Below, piece after piece: positions 1-9,118 of a stretch of 64,000 nucleotides of DNA. The first letter of the stretch is position 1. The number at the start of each line of letters is the position of its first letter. Source of the DNA: Streptomyces aurantiacus (lineage in GTDB: Bacteria; Actinomycetota; Actinomycetes; Streptomycetales; Streptomycetaceae); contig NZ_LIPP01000005.1 in assembly GCF_001418335.1 (NCBI RefSeq), forward strand, positions 1 to 64,000, given 5' to 3'. The position numbers were made by a program, and so were the translations under genes. The notes under the pieces were generated by a model, which worked only from the letters and a program-made list of their open reading frames with translations, did not search any database and was not told the origin of the DNA.

Positions 1-13
1 GGGAGGAACAGTG

Positions 14-33
14 CGGGAGGTGGGGGCCTCCCG
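14..33. terminator. GC-rich hairpin, possible terminator of an upstream gene
   Basis: A perfect 7-bp inverted repeat (14-20 with 27-33, 6-nt loop) lies just before the first gene. No T-tract follows. It could end a gene outside the window or sit in the leader of the polysaccharide operon; the sequence does not decide between these. Confidence 0.35.
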
Positions 34-76
34 GGGCGGGGCAGTGTGAGGCGAGTACGTCGAACCACTGGGGACC

Positions 77-1567
77 TTGGGGGGTTCTGTGCGGCAAGGG
101 GGATTGGCCAGCCCTTTTCCGACGACGCGCGAGCGTCCGGCGAACGGGGCGATCAGCCGACCGACGAGCGATTGGGAGCAGCGGTACCGCCGTACCGTGA
201 TCATGAGCGACACGGTGGCCACCGCCATCGTGGTGGCGTCCATAGGCAACTTCTTCGGGGCCCGGGACGCGGCCAACTGGCATGAGAAGTGGGGCATTCT
301 CGCCTTCGGCACCGAGCTGCTGGTGCTGGGGGCGCTCGCGGTGAGCCGCTCGTGGGCTCCTGCCGTGCTCGGCCAGGGCGCCGAGGAATTCCGCCGGCTC
401 GGCCGCGCGGTGTTCACGGCGACCGTCGTACTGGCACTCGGGGGGATAGCCCTCACCTCGCGCAACATCAAACTCTGGATATTCGTCGCGATCCCCGCGA
501 TCGCGCTCGTCACCATGACCGGGCGGTATGTGCTGCGCCTGCGGCTGCACAAGCAGCGCAAGGAGGGGCGGTGCCTCAGACCGGTGCTCGCGGCCGGGAG
601 CCCGGCCACGGTGCGCGACCTGATCGCCCGGACCCGGAAGTTCCCGCATCTCGGCTGGCGGGTGGAGGCGGTGTGCACGACAGACGGTCTGGGGCTCGAC
701 GGTGACCACCTGGACGGAGTGCCGGTCGTCGGCCGGCTGACGGACGTCGCGGGCCACGTCCAGCGCGACGGCTACCGGGTCGTCGCGGTCACCACGGACC
801 CGCACTGGTCACCGCACCGGCTGCAGCGACTGGCCTGGAACCTGGAAGGCAGCGACGCCGAGATGGTCGTGGCCCCCGTGCTCATGGAGGTGGCAGGCCC
901 GCGGCTGCACGTCGACGCGGTGCTCGGGATACCGCTGCTGCGGGTCAGCATGCCGACCTTCAGCGGGGGCCGCCGGGCGGTCAAGGAGGTCGTCGACCGG
1001 TTGGGCGCGGCGGTCCTGCTGCTGCTGTTCACGCCGCTGATGGTGTCCGTCGCGCTGCTCGTGCTGATGAGCAGCCGGGGTGGGGCGTTCTACCGCCAGC
1101 GCAGGGTCGGCAAGGACGGCCGCGAGTTCACCATTCTCAAGTTCCGCACCATGGTCACCGGGGCCGACGTGGCCCGTGCCGCGCTGGCCGACCGCAACGA
1201 GGGCGCGGGGCTGCTGTTCAAGCTCCGCCGGGATCCGCGGGTGACCCGGGTGGGAGCGGTGCTGCGCCGGTACTCGCTCGACGAGTTGCCGCAACTCTTC
1301 AACGTGCTCACCGGCTCGATGTCGCTCGTCGGGCCGCGCCCTCCGCTGCCGGAGGAGTCCGCCGCGTACGGCCCGGACATCCGGCGGCGGCTGCTGGTCA
1401 AGCCCGGCCTCACCGGCCTGTGGCAGATCAGCGGACGCAGCGACCTGTCGTGGGAGGAGGCGATCCGGCTGGACCTGCGGTACGTGGAGGACTGGTCGCT
1501 CGCCCTGGACACAGTGATCTTGTGGAAGACGCTGCGCGCGGTGCTGTACGGGCAGGGGGCCTACTGA
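77..1567 (+). CDS. Polyprenyl-phosphate sugar-1-phosphate transferase (initiating enzyme of exopolysaccharide synthesis)
   Basis: Predicted to move a sugar-1-phosphate from a nucleotide sugar onto undecaprenyl phosphate at the inner membrane, the first step of repeat-unit assembly. The N-terminal half has hydrophobic segments and a CoA-binding-like domain (about residues 150-270). A membrane segment follows at about 310-330, then the bacterial sugar transferase domain to the C-terminus with KFRTM (about 354), DELPQL (about 400), SLVGPRPP (about 417) and PGLTGLWQISGR (about 443). Length (496 aa) fits WcaJ/CpsE-type enzymes. The start is uncertain: TTG at 77, GTG at 89 or an internal ATG near 203 are all open, because an in-frame stop lies at 47-49 and no strong ribosome site is visible. 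It is the first gene of the plus-strand polysaccharide locus. The sugar used cannot be told from sequence. Confidence 0.93.
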   Translation: MGGSVRQGGLASPFPTTRERPANGAISRPTSDWEQRYRRTVIMSDTVATAIVVASIGNFFGARDAANWHEKWGILAFGTELLVLGALAVSRSWAPAVLGQGAEEFRRLGRAVFTATVVLALGGIALTSRNIKLWIFVAIPAIALVTMTGRYVLRLRLHKQRKEGRCLRPVLAAGSPATVRDLIARTRKFPHLGWRVEAVCTTDGLGLDGDHLDGVPVVGRLTDVAGHVQRDGYRVVAVTTDPHWSPHRLQRLAWNLEGSDAEMVVAPVLMEVAGPRLHVDAVLGIPLLRVSMPTFSGGRRAVKEVVDRLGAAVLLLLFTPLMVSVALLVLMSSRGGAFYRQRRVGKDGREFTILKFRTMVTGADVARAALADRNEGAGLLFKLRRDPRVTRVGAVLRRYSLDELPQLFNVLTGSMSLVGPRPPLPEESAAYGPDIRRRLLVKPGLTGLWQISGRSDLSWEEAIRLDLRYVEDWSLALDTVILWKTLRAVLYGQGAY

Positions 1568-1646
1568 TGCGCGGGGTTCGTCGAAGTCGTACGGCCGGTC
1601 CGCGGACCGCGGGCCGCAAGGACTCGCCTGGGGGGAAGAACGCGTC

Positions 1647-2963
1647 ATGAGAGTCAGCGTTTTCGGGCTCGGTTACGTGGGCTGTGTGTCGGCCGCGTGC
1701 CTGGCCGGCATGGGGCACGAGGTCATCGGGGTGGACGTCAACCAGGTGAAGGTCGACCTGGTCAACGACGGCCTGGCGCCGGTGGTCGAGGAGCGGATCG
1801 GCGAGCTCATCGCCGAGGTCGTGGGGAGCGGAGCGCTGCGCGCCACCGGCGACGTCCGCGAGGCCATCATGGGCAGCGAGGTGTCGCTGATCTGCGTGGG
1901 CACCCCGTCGGAGCCCAACGGCAGCCTGTGCACCACGTACTTGGAGCGGGTCACCGAGCAGATCGGCGCGGCGCTGGCGGAGCGGGGCGGGCGGCACACC
2001 GTCGTGTTCCGCAGCACCATGCTCCCGGGCACCTGCCTGAACCTGCTGGTGCCGATCCTGGAGAAGTACGTCGGCGGCCTGGCCGGAGTGGACATCGGGG
2101 TCGCGGTCAACCCGGAGTTCCTGCGCGAGGGCACCAGCGTGCGGGACTTCTTCGACCCGCCCAAGACCGTCATAGGCGAGCTCGACCCGGCCAGCGGCGA
2201 CGTGGTGATGGAGCTGTACGGCGACCTGCCCGGCGAGGTGTTCCGGGTGCCGGTCCCGACGGCCGAGGCGATCAAGTACGCGGACAACGCGTTCCACGGC
2301 CTCAAGATCGGCTTCGCGAACGAGCTGGGCGCGGTGTGCCAGGCGCTCGGGGTCGACTCGCACCAGGTCATGGACGTGTTCCTGGCCGACCGCAAGCTGA
2401 ACATCAGCTCCGCCTATCTGCGGCCCGGCTTCGCCTTCGGTGGCTCCTGCCTGCCCAAGGACCTGCGCAGCCTGCTCCACGCGGCGCGGCGGGCCGACGT
2501 CTCGGTGCCCATCCTCGCCCACGTGCTGCCCTCCAACTCCGACCATCTGCAGCGGGCCGTGGACCTGGTGGAACGCACCGGCAAGCGCCGGGTCGGGATG
2601 TTCGGGCTGTCCTTCAAACCCGGCACCGACGACCTCCGCGAGAGCCCGCTCGTCGAGCTGGCGGAGAGACTCTTCGGCAAGGGCTACGAACTGCGGATCT
2701 ACGACCCGAACGTGAACCTCTCCCGGCTGCTCGGCGCGAACCGCGAGTACATCGAGACCCGGCTGCCGCACCTCGCGCAGCTGCTCGCCGACTCCGTCGA
2801 CGAGGTGCTCGACCACGCCGAGGTGTGCCTGGTCGGAACCAAGGACCCCGCCGTGCTTTCGGCGCTGCCCCATGGCGCCAGCCCGGTGATCGTCGACCTC
2901 GTCCATCTCCCCGACGCCGACGCGCGCCGGGCCGAACCGGGATACATGGGCCTTGCCTGGTGA
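1647..2963 (+). CDS. UDP-glucose/GDP-mannose dehydrogenase family protein, closest in pattern to AlgD (GDP-mannose 6-dehydrogenase)
   Basis: NAD-dependent four-electron oxidation of a nucleotide hexose to the uronic acid. The N-terminus has the Rossmann motif GLGYVG (residues 8-13) followed by the NAD-ribose Asp (about 30). The catalytic cysteine is Cys268 in FGGSCLPKD, the same number as the AlgD active-site Cys. The C-terminal NDP-sugar domain has GLSFKPGTDDLRESPLVELAE, and overall length is 438 aa against 436 for AlgD. From memory of the AlgD sequence, many blocks match better than UDP-glucose dehydrogenases do (for example the RPGFAFGGSC and KGYELRIYD regions). GDP-mannose is therefore the favoured substrate, but this is inference. 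ATG at 1647; overlaps the next gene by 11 bp. It would supply the acidic sugar of the polymer. Confidence 0.9.
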   Translation: MRVSVFGLGYVGCVSAACLAGMGHEVIGVDVNQVKVDLVNDGLAPVVEERIGELIAEVVGSGALRATGDVREAIMGSEVSLICVGTPSEPNGSLCTTYLERVTEQIGAALAERGGRHTVVFRSTMLPGTCLNLLVPILEKYVGGLAGVDIGVAVNPEFLREGTSVRDFFDPPKTVIGELDPASGDVVMELYGDLPGEVFRVPVPTAEAIKYADNAFHGLKIGFANELGAVCQALGVDSHQVMDVFLADRKLNISSAYLRPGFAFGGSCLPKDLRSLLHAARRADVSVPILAHVLPSNSDHLQRAVDLVERTGKRRVGMFGLSFKPGTDDLRESPLVELAERLFGKGYELRIYDPNVNLSRLLGANREYIETRLPHLAQLLADSVDEVLDHAEVCLVGTKDPAVLSALPHGASPVIVDLVHLPDADARRAEPGYMGLAW

Positions 2964-4227
2964 CATAGGCAGCGGCGACCGGCATGGCCGGCGCGCGCTG
3001 ATTCTGGTGGAGAACCTGTCGGTGCCGTTCGACCGGCGGGTGTGGCAGGAGTGCACGACGCTGCGCGACGCGGGCTGGGAGGTGCACGTCATCTGCCCCC
3101 GGGGGGAGAAGCGGGACACGGAGCCGGAGGCCGTGATCGACGGGGTGCGGATCCACCGCTACCCGTTGCGCGCGGCCACCGGAGGCCCGGCCGGCTATCT
3201 GCGGGAGTACGGCTCTGCGCTGTGGCACACCTTCCGGCTGGCCCGCAAGGTCGGCCCGGTCGACGTGGTCCACGCCTGCAACCCGCCCGACCTGCTGTTC
3301 CTGCCGGCGCTGTGGGCGAAGCGGCGCGGCGCGCGGTTCGTCTTCGACCAGCACGACCTGGTGCCCGAGCTGTACCTCTCCCGGTTCGGCCGCGGCGAGG
3401 ACCTGCTCTACCGCGCCGTGTGCGCGCTGGAACGACGGACCTACCGGGCCGCGGACGTCGTACTCGCCACGAACGAGAGCTACCGGGACGTCGCGCTGCG
3501 CCGTGGCGGCCGGCGGCCGAAGGACGTCTTCGTGGTGCGCAGCGCACCCGACGTCACCCGGTTCCACCCTGTGCCGCCGGAGCCGGAGTTGAAGCGCGGC
3601 AAGCCTCATCTGCTGTGCTATCTCGGCGTCATGGGCCCGCAGGACGGCGTCGACTACGCCTTGCGGGCCCTCGCGAAGCTGCGCGACGAGCTGGGAAGGA
3701 CCGACTGGCACGCGGTGTTCGTCGGCGCGGGCGACGCCTTCGACGCGATGGTGGAACTGTCCCGGCAGCTCGGGCTCTCCGACCAGGTGCAGTTCACCGG
3801 GCGCATTCCGGACGCCGACCTGGTGCGCTATCTGTCCACCGCGGACGTGTGCCTCTCCCCCGACCCGTGCAATCCGCTCAACGACGTGTCGACCATGAAC
3901 AAGGTCCTGGAGTACATGGTCATGGGCCGGCCGATCGTCTCGTTCGACCTCCGGGAGGCGCGCGTCTCCGCCGGTGACGCCGCCGTCTACGCGTCCGCCG
4001 ACGACGAGGGCGAATTCGCCGCGCTCGTCGCGCGGTTGCTGGACGATCCGGAGCAGCGGGCCCGGATGGGCAAGCTCGGCCAGGAGCGGATCAGCGGGCC
4101 GCTCGCCTGGCGGAACTCTCAAGCGGCACTGCTCGCGGCCTACGCCGCCGCCTGCGGTGACCGCGCTCCGGCGTCGGCGGACGACCCGGACCAGCAGCAG
4201 GAAGAAGGCCGCACCGTTGAGCGATGA
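2953..4227 (+). CDS. Glycosyltransferase family 4 (GT-B fold)
   Basis: Cytoplasmic retaining glycosyltransferase adding one sugar to the lipid-linked repeat unit. The N-terminal acceptor domain carries the ENLSVPFDRRVW block near residues 19-30 typical of polysaccharide GT4 enzymes. The C-terminal donor domain has the GRIPDADLVRYLSTADVCL segment and a conserved acidic region before LEYMVMGRPIV. The start is taken as TTG at 2953, overlapping the dehydrogenase stop by 11 bp, because no ATG or GTG precedes the conserved N-terminus. The short overlap suggests translational coupling within the polysaccharide operon. Donor and acceptor are unknown. Confidence 0.9.
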   Translation: MPGDIGSGDRHGRRALILVENLSVPFDRRVWQECTTLRDAGWEVHVICPRGEKRDTEPEAVIDGVRIHRYPLRAATGGPAGYLREYGSALWHTFRLARKVGPVDVVHACNPPDLLFLPALWAKRRGARFVFDQHDLVPELYLSRFGRGEDLLYRAVCALERRTYRAADVVLATNESYRDVALRRGGRRPKDVFVVRSAPDVTRFHPVPPEPELKRGKPHLLCYLGVMGPQDGVDYALRALAKLRDELGRTDWHAVFVGAGDAFDAMVELSRQLGLSDQVQFTGRIPDADLVRYLSTADVCLSPDPCNPLNDVSTMNKVLEYMVMGRPIVSFDLREARVSAGDAAVYASADDEGEFAALVARLLDDPEQRARMGKLGQERISGPLAWRNSQAALLAAYAAACGDRAPASADDPDQQQEEGRTVER

Positions 4228-5608
4228 ATCCATACGCCTGGTCACCATCGGGCGGATCGTCCGTCGGCGCCGACGGCTTCTCACCATCCTCGTGGTGGTG
4301 GGTGCGCTCGTCGGCTACGGCACCTCCTTGCTGTTTCCGCCGCGCTACACGACGTCGGCGTCGGTGTTGCTGCCGGGGGCGTGGGAGGAGCGCGAGCTGC
4401 TGACCCAGACTCAGATCGCGACCAGTTCGGTGGTGGTCGACCGCGCGGCCGCCAAGCTCGACTGGGCCGGGGTCGGCGGCAGCGAGCTGCGGGACCAGGT
4501 GAGTGCCAAGGCCGCCGAAGGGAACATCGTCAAGATCTCGGGCACGGCCGACACACCGGAGCGCGCACAGCGGCTCTCCGACCAGGTGGCCCAGCAGTTC
4601 GTCACGTTCGCCGGGCGGATCGCGGGCGACAGCCTCGACACCGAAGAGGCGGAGCAGCCCGAGGCGCTGCGGCAGATGGTGGTGCGGACCAGCCGCCGCA
4701 TCACCGAGCTGGCCGACGCGGCCGATCCCGGGCGGACCGTGGAGAGCGTACAGACGCGCACCGAGCTCGCGAAGCTGCGTACCGCGTTGCAGGAGGCCGT
4801 CAACAAGCTGGACGAGAGCGACCCGGCCGCCAACAAGGCCGGCATGGTCGTCATGGGCCCGGCGGCCCGCCCGTCCGGCGAGGCACCGCCGACGCGCACG
4901 CAGCTCGTCGCCGGCGGGGCACTGCTGTTCTTCCTCCTCGCGGTCATCGGCCATCTCACCGCCGCACGGACGAACCGCCGGCTGCGCACCGAGCCGGAGA
5001 TCGCCGCGGCGCTGGGCTCGACGCTGCTGGGAACCGTCGACGTACCCGGTGCACGGGACCGGCCGAAGGACCAGGGTTCATGGGCCCGGGTCCGCCGGCT
5101 GCTGGGCGCCGACGTCCGGTGGGACACACCGACCCCGCGGACGTCCGGCGACGAGGCCGGCAGACAGCTCCGCTACCGGCGGGTGTACGCCCGCCTCCGC
5201 GACCGACTACCCGCCGCGCGACGGCTGTTGGTGCTCGTCCCGGACGGCGACGAGACCGCCCGCCGGGCCGCCGGGCAGCTCGTCGCCGAGGCCGAAAGCG
5301 ACCCCTCCTTGAACTCCTCGCACAGGGGGTATCCCCTGCTGCGGGTCGTGGGGATCTCGGTGTCCCGGCCGATGGTGCCGGACCGCGGTACCGAGTCCGG
5401 CGCCCTGGTCGTGCTCAGCGCGGGCAGCTGGACCGCCGGGGAGCTCGCCGGTATCGCCGAGGCCTGTGCGGACGCCAAGCACGAGGTCGTCGGCATCGTC
5501 CTGGCCGACCCGGTCCTGGACCGCCCGACGCGCTCGGCCGACCGTCCCCGGGACGCCGCCACGCCGGCCCTCGCGGTGGGCGACAACGTGACGGGAGGTG
5601 CGCGGTGA
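4217..5608 (+). CDS. Wzz-like polysaccharide co-polymerase / chain-length determinant protein (first of two)
   Basis: Membrane protein expected to control polymer length together with the Wzy-like polymerase. A basic N-terminus precedes TM1 (about residues 21-40). An extracytoplasmic helical region with a Wzz-type start (GYGTSLLFPPRYTTSASV) follows, then TM2 (about 231-250) and a cytoplasmic C-terminal domain of about 210 residues. That domain has beta-strand-like segments where a tyrosine autokinase would have Walker A, but no GxxGxGK[ST] motif is present. Start TTG at 4217, 8-9 bases after a GGAAGAAGG ribosome site; a longer in-frame ORF upstream is out of register with any homology. It overlaps the glycosyltransferase by 11 bp and the next Wzz-like gene by 4 bp (GTGA). 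Confidence 0.82.
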   Translation: MSDESIRLVTIGRIVRRRRRLLTILVVVGALVGYGTSLLFPPRYTTSASVLLPGAWEERELLTQTQIATSSVVVDRAAAKLDWAGVGGSELRDQVSAKAAEGNIVKISGTADTPERAQRLSDQVAQQFVTFAGRIAGDSLDTEEAEQPEALRQMVVRTSRRITELADAADPGRTVESVQTRTELAKLRTALQEAVNKLDESDPAANKAGMVVMGPAARPSGEAPPTRTQLVAGGALLFFLLAVIGHLTAARTNRRLRTEPEIAAALGSTLLGTVDVPGARDRPKDQGSWARVRRLLGADVRWDTPTPRTSGDEAGRQLRYRRVYARLRDRLPAARRLLVLVPDGDETARRAAGQLVAEAESDPSLNSSHRGYPLLRVVGISVSRPMVPDRGTESGALVVLSAGSWTAGELAGIAEACADAKHEVVGIVLADPVLDRPTRSADRPRDAATPALAVGDNVTGGAR

Positions 5609-7164
5609 CGACGAGTACGACTTCTCAGGCGTCGGCCTCCGCTCCGCTGTTCGACCTGCAGTCCCTGGTGGTGGCGGTGCGCAGACGCCGCCGCTTCTGG
5701 TGCGCCGCGGCGCTCCTTGGGCTGATCGTCGGCGCGGCGATGTCGGTCCTGGTGCTGCCACCGCCGACCGCGACGACCAAGGTGCTGGTCGCGCATCAGG
5801 AGGACCAGCCGAACGACCCCGGAACGCTGATCCGTACCGATGTCGGGCTGCTGCAGACCACGCGGATCGCCGACAAGGCCCTGCGGTCCCTCAAGTCCCG
5901 GGAAAAGCCCGAGGACTTCATGCGGGACTACGGGGGCACCGGCCTGACCAACAACCTGCTGCAGATCGAGGTCACAGGGGACAGCGACGCGCAGGCGGTG
6001 GCCCGCGCCAAGGCGCTGGCCGACGCGTTCGTCGCGGACCATGTGCGGCGCATCAAGGCAGCCACGGACGCCGAGGCCAAGACCCTGCTCGACCAGCGTG
6101 ACGTGATGCGGGACGAACTCGCCCAGGTCAACAAGGCGATCGGGGACGGATCGACGGAGAGCGGGCCGAAGGCGTCGGCGGACATGGAGTCCCTCTTCGC
6201 CCGCCGGGCCGAACTCACCTCGCGCATCACCGATTTCAGCCAACGCGCCGCGGAAGCACGCGTCGGCACACCCCAGCTCATCGCCGGCACCCAGATCGTG
6301 GACGCACCGCGCGCGGTGCGTCACTCCCTGCCCAGGGCCGCCGCCACCAACTCCGCGATCGGGCTGGTCCTCGGGCTGGTCCTCGGGCTCGCGGTGGCCG
6401 CACTCGGCACGGTGGTGGCGGACCGCCCCGTGCTGCGCCGGGACATCTCGGCGAACCTGGGCGCCTCGGTCGTCGCCGAGCTGCGCCGCGCGTCCCTGCG
6501 GCCGGCCCGGCTGTGGCGGAGCCGGCGGACCCGGGCGGCACGGACCCGGCTCACCACGACCCTGTCCCGTACCGTACGCAACTCCGTGGAACCGGTGTCG
6601 CTCCTCGAACTGGGCTGTGCGCGCGCCACGAGCGTGATCGCGCTGGACCTCGCCAGGGAACTGGCGGCGGACGGACCGGTGGTGATCGTCGACGGGCTGC
6701 CAGGACCGCAGCTCGCCGGCCGCCGCCCGAAGCCGGGAGACCCGAGCGTGGTCAGCGGCGAGCGGGCCGCGGACGTGTCGCCGCAGGAGCGCCGGCTCGG
6801 CGTCGGCTCGGTGGCGCCCGGCTCGGCCTGGGCCGACCTCCAGTACCTCGGCACCCGGACCGTGCTCGTGGTGCGCGCCGGGCACGGCAGCGCCGCGTGG
6901 CTGCACACCGTGGCGCGGCAACTCGCGGACCAGCGCATCGAGGTGCTCGGCGTGGTGCTGATCGACCCCGATCCGCGGGACCGGACCGACGGCACGCTGT
7001 GGGACGGGCTGCACACCGCGCTGCGCGGCCGGCCCGAGCGGCCCGCCAGGCCGAACACGACGGGCCGACGCCAGCAGGAACGCCAGCCGGAGCGGGAGCG
7101 GCAGACGGAGCGGCAGCCGATGTGGGCGGCACAAGGCCCGGACAGCGACCAGGAGGCGCGGTAA
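5605..7164 (+). CDS. Wzz-like polysaccharide co-polymerase / chain-length determinant protein (second of two)
   Basis: Same architecture as its upstream neighbour: Arg-rich N-terminus, TM1 (about residues 31-51), a long predicted coiled-coil extracytoplasmic region (about 90-240), TM2 (about 251-272) and a cytoplasmic Rossmann-like C-terminal domain. The region around LELGCARATSVIALDLARE sits where bacterial tyrosine kinases carry the P-loop but lacks a Walker A lysine, so an active kinase is unlikely. Start GTG at 5605 overlaps the upstream stop (GTGA), with a GGGAGGTG ribosome site 5 bases before it. The C-terminal 40 residues are low-complexity (R, Q, E, P). The tandem pair may act as a hetero-oligomer in chain-length control. 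Confidence 0.8.
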   Translation: MTTSTTSQASASAPLFDLQSLVVAVRRRRRFWCAAALLGLIVGAAMSVLVLPPPTATTKVLVAHQEDQPNDPGTLIRTDVGLLQTTRIADKALRSLKSREKPEDFMRDYGGTGLTNNLLQIEVTGDSDAQAVARAKALADAFVADHVRRIKAATDAEAKTLLDQRDVMRDELAQVNKAIGDGSTESGPKASADMESLFARRAELTSRITDFSQRAAEARVGTPQLIAGTQIVDAPRAVRHSLPRAAATNSAIGLVLGLVLGLAVAALGTVVADRPVLRRDISANLGASVVAELRRASLRPARLWRSRRTRAARTRLTTTLSRTVRNSVEPVSLLELGCARATSVIALDLARELAADGPVVIVDGLPGPQLAGRRPKPGDPSVVSGERAADVSPQERRLGVGSVAPGSAWADLQYLGTRTVLVVRAGHGSAAWLHTVARQLADQRIEVLGVVLIDPDPRDRTDGTLWDGLHTALRGRPERPARPNTTGRRQQERQPERERQTERQPMWAAQGPDSDQEAR

Positions 7165-7167
7165 GAC

Positions 7168-9093
7168 ATGTGTGGCATCGCAGGCACGTACCGGTGGCCG
7201 GACGGAAAGGCCGTGACCGACCGGCTCACCGATACCCTCGCCCACCGCGGCCCGGACGGCGCGGGCCGGTACGGCCACGCCGCCGGTGACGGCGAAGTGC
7301 AGCTCGGGCACCGCCGGCTGGCCATCATCGACCTGTCCGAGACCGGCGCCCAGCCGATGGTCTCGGGCGGCCTCGCCCTCACGTACAACGGCGAGCTCTA
7401 CAACGCGCCCGAGCTGCGTGCCGAACTGGCGGCGGCCGGGGTGCGCTTCCGCGGTACCTCCGACACCGAGGTGGTGCTGGAGGCATGGCGGCGCTGGGGT
7501 ACGGACTGCCTGCCCCGGCTGCGGGGCATGTTCGCGTTCGGGATCTTCGACGAGCGCACCGGTGACCTGGTGCTCGCCCGCGACCAGCTCGGCATCAAGC
7601 CGCTGTTCCTGCTCCGGCGCGGTACGGGCCTGATGTTCGCCTCGGAGCTGAAGGCGCTCGCCGCCGTGACCGGCGGATCGCTGGAGGTGGACCCCGCGGC
7701 GCTCGTGGCCTCGCTGCTGTACTACTGGGTGCCGGACTCCCGGTGCGCGTTCCGCGAGGCGGAGAAGCTGCCGCCGGGGAGCTGGCTGCGGTGCCGGGCC
7801 GACGGCCGGGTGGAGCGCGGCCGGTACTGGAACCTGAAGGACGTCGCCGCCGAGGGCCAGGAGCAGGCCCGCAGCGGTGAACTGCCGGACCTGGCCGCCA
7901 TCGTCGAGGAGTCGACCCGGCAGCACCTGCTCTCCGACGTACCCGTGGCGACCTTCCTCTCCGGCGGGCTCGACTCCAGCTATCTGACCGCGCTGGCCGC
8001 CCGCGACCGGCCCGGGATCTCCGCCTACACGATCGGGTTCCGCCCGGAGGACGCCAAGTTCGAGGCGATGCCGGACGACCTGCGCTATGCCCGGCAGGTC
8101 GCCGAGGAGTTCGGCGTCGACCTGCACGAGATCGAGATCGCTCCGGACGTGCTCGACCTGCTGCCGCGGATGACGCACCACCTGGACGAGCCGATCGGCG
8201 ACCCGGCGGCGATCAACACGTACCTGATCTGCCAGGCCGCCCGGGAGGCCGGGGTCAAGGTGATGCTCTCGGGGATGGGCGCCGACGAGCTGTTCGCCGG
8301 CTACCGCAAGCACCTGGCCAACCAGCTCGCGCTGCGCTACCAGCGCGTCCCGCGGCCCCTGCGGCGCGGCGTGTCCGGCGTCGTGGACCGGCTGCCGGTC
8401 GCCACGGCCCGCCGGGGGTACCGGTCGGTGCGGTTCGCGAAGCGGTTCCTGTCCTTCGCCGAGCTGCCGGAGGAGACCGCGTTCCGGCGCAGCTACACCA
8501 TGTACGACCAGGACGAGCTGCTCGCCCTGATCGATCCGGACCTGGCCGGCACGGTCGACGACGTGCTGACCGAGCACGCGGACGTCTACGAGGACAACGA
8601 GCTCGACGACTTCGTCAACCGCATGTGCCTGGGCGACGCCCGGATGTTCCTGCCGGGCCTGAACCTCGCCTACACGGACCGCGCCAGCATGGCCGCGTCG
8701 ACCGAGGTGCGGGTGCCGTACGTGGACGTCGAGGTGGTGAAGGCGGCGTTCGCCGTGCCCGGCGACCGCAAGATCGTCGGACGGCAGGGCAAGGCGGTCC
8801 TCAAGAAGGCGGCCGAGTCGGTACTGCCCCGGGAGATCGTGTACCGGCCCAAGGGTCTGTTCAGCGCCCCGCTGCGGGCCTGGATGAGCCGGGACCTGGC
8901 ACCGCTGGTGCGCGAGGTGGTGAACGACGGGGTGCTCGTCAACTCCGGGTTCCTGCGCCGCGACGCGCTGGCGCGGATGGTCGCCGAGGACGCCGCCGGG
9001 CAGCGGGACTTCTCCAAGCATCTGTGGCACGTGCTGACCCTTGAGTACTGGTATCGCGGCGCGACCTCTGGGTCCGGCCGGACCCACCCCTGA
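7168..9093 (+). CDS. asnB: Asparagine synthase (glutamine-hydrolysing) family amidotransferase
   Basis: ATP-dependent transfer of ammonia from glutamine to a carboxylate. The class II glutaminase domain begins at the N-terminus with the nucleophile Cys2 (MCGIAG), exposed after Met removal. The synthetase domain has the PP-loop SGGLDSSYL at about residues 266-274 and GMGADELFAGY near 370. Length (641 aa) is normal for the family. It starts 3 bp after the Wzz-like gene and lies inside a polysaccharide operon with an AlgD-like dehydrogenase. A plausible role is therefore amidation of a uronic acid rather than cellular asparagine synthesis; that role is inference, the family assignment is firm. 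Confidence 0.92.
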   Translation: MCGIAGTYRWPDGKAVTDRLTDTLAHRGPDGAGRYGHAAGDGEVQLGHRRLAIIDLSETGAQPMVSGGLALTYNGELYNAPELRAELAAAGVRFRGTSDTEVVLEAWRRWGTDCLPRLRGMFAFGIFDERTGDLVLARDQLGIKPLFLLRRGTGLMFASELKALAAVTGGSLEVDPAALVASLLYYWVPDSRCAFREAEKLPPGSWLRCRADGRVERGRYWNLKDVAAEGQEQARSGELPDLAAIVEESTRQHLLSDVPVATFLSGGLDSSYLTALAARDRPGISAYTIGFRPEDAKFEAMPDDLRYARQVAEEFGVDLHEIEIAPDVLDLLPRMTHHLDEPIGDPAAINTYLICQAAREAGVKVMLSGMGADELFAGYRKHLANQLALRYQRVPRPLRRGVSGVVDRLPVATARRGYRSVRFAKRFLSFAELPEETAFRRSYTMYDQDELLALIDPDLAGTVDDVLTEHADVYEDNELDDFVNRMCLGDARMFLPGLNLAYTDRASMAASTEVRVPYVDVEVVKAAFAVPGDRKIVGRQGKAVLKKAAESVLPREIVYRPKGLFSAPLRAWMSRDLAPLVREVVNDGVLVNSGFLRRDALARMVAEDAAGQRDFSKHLWHVLTLEYWYRGATSGSGRTHP

Positions 9094-9118
9094 CAGCGTT
9101 GGAACATGAGGAGTTCGG

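Noticed and set aside
5173..9087. A 1304-codon open frame on the minus strand, antisense to Wzz-like and asnB genes
   Set aside because: It is antisense to genes with clear domains, has no recognisable motif, and long antisense frames are normal in DNA of this GC content.
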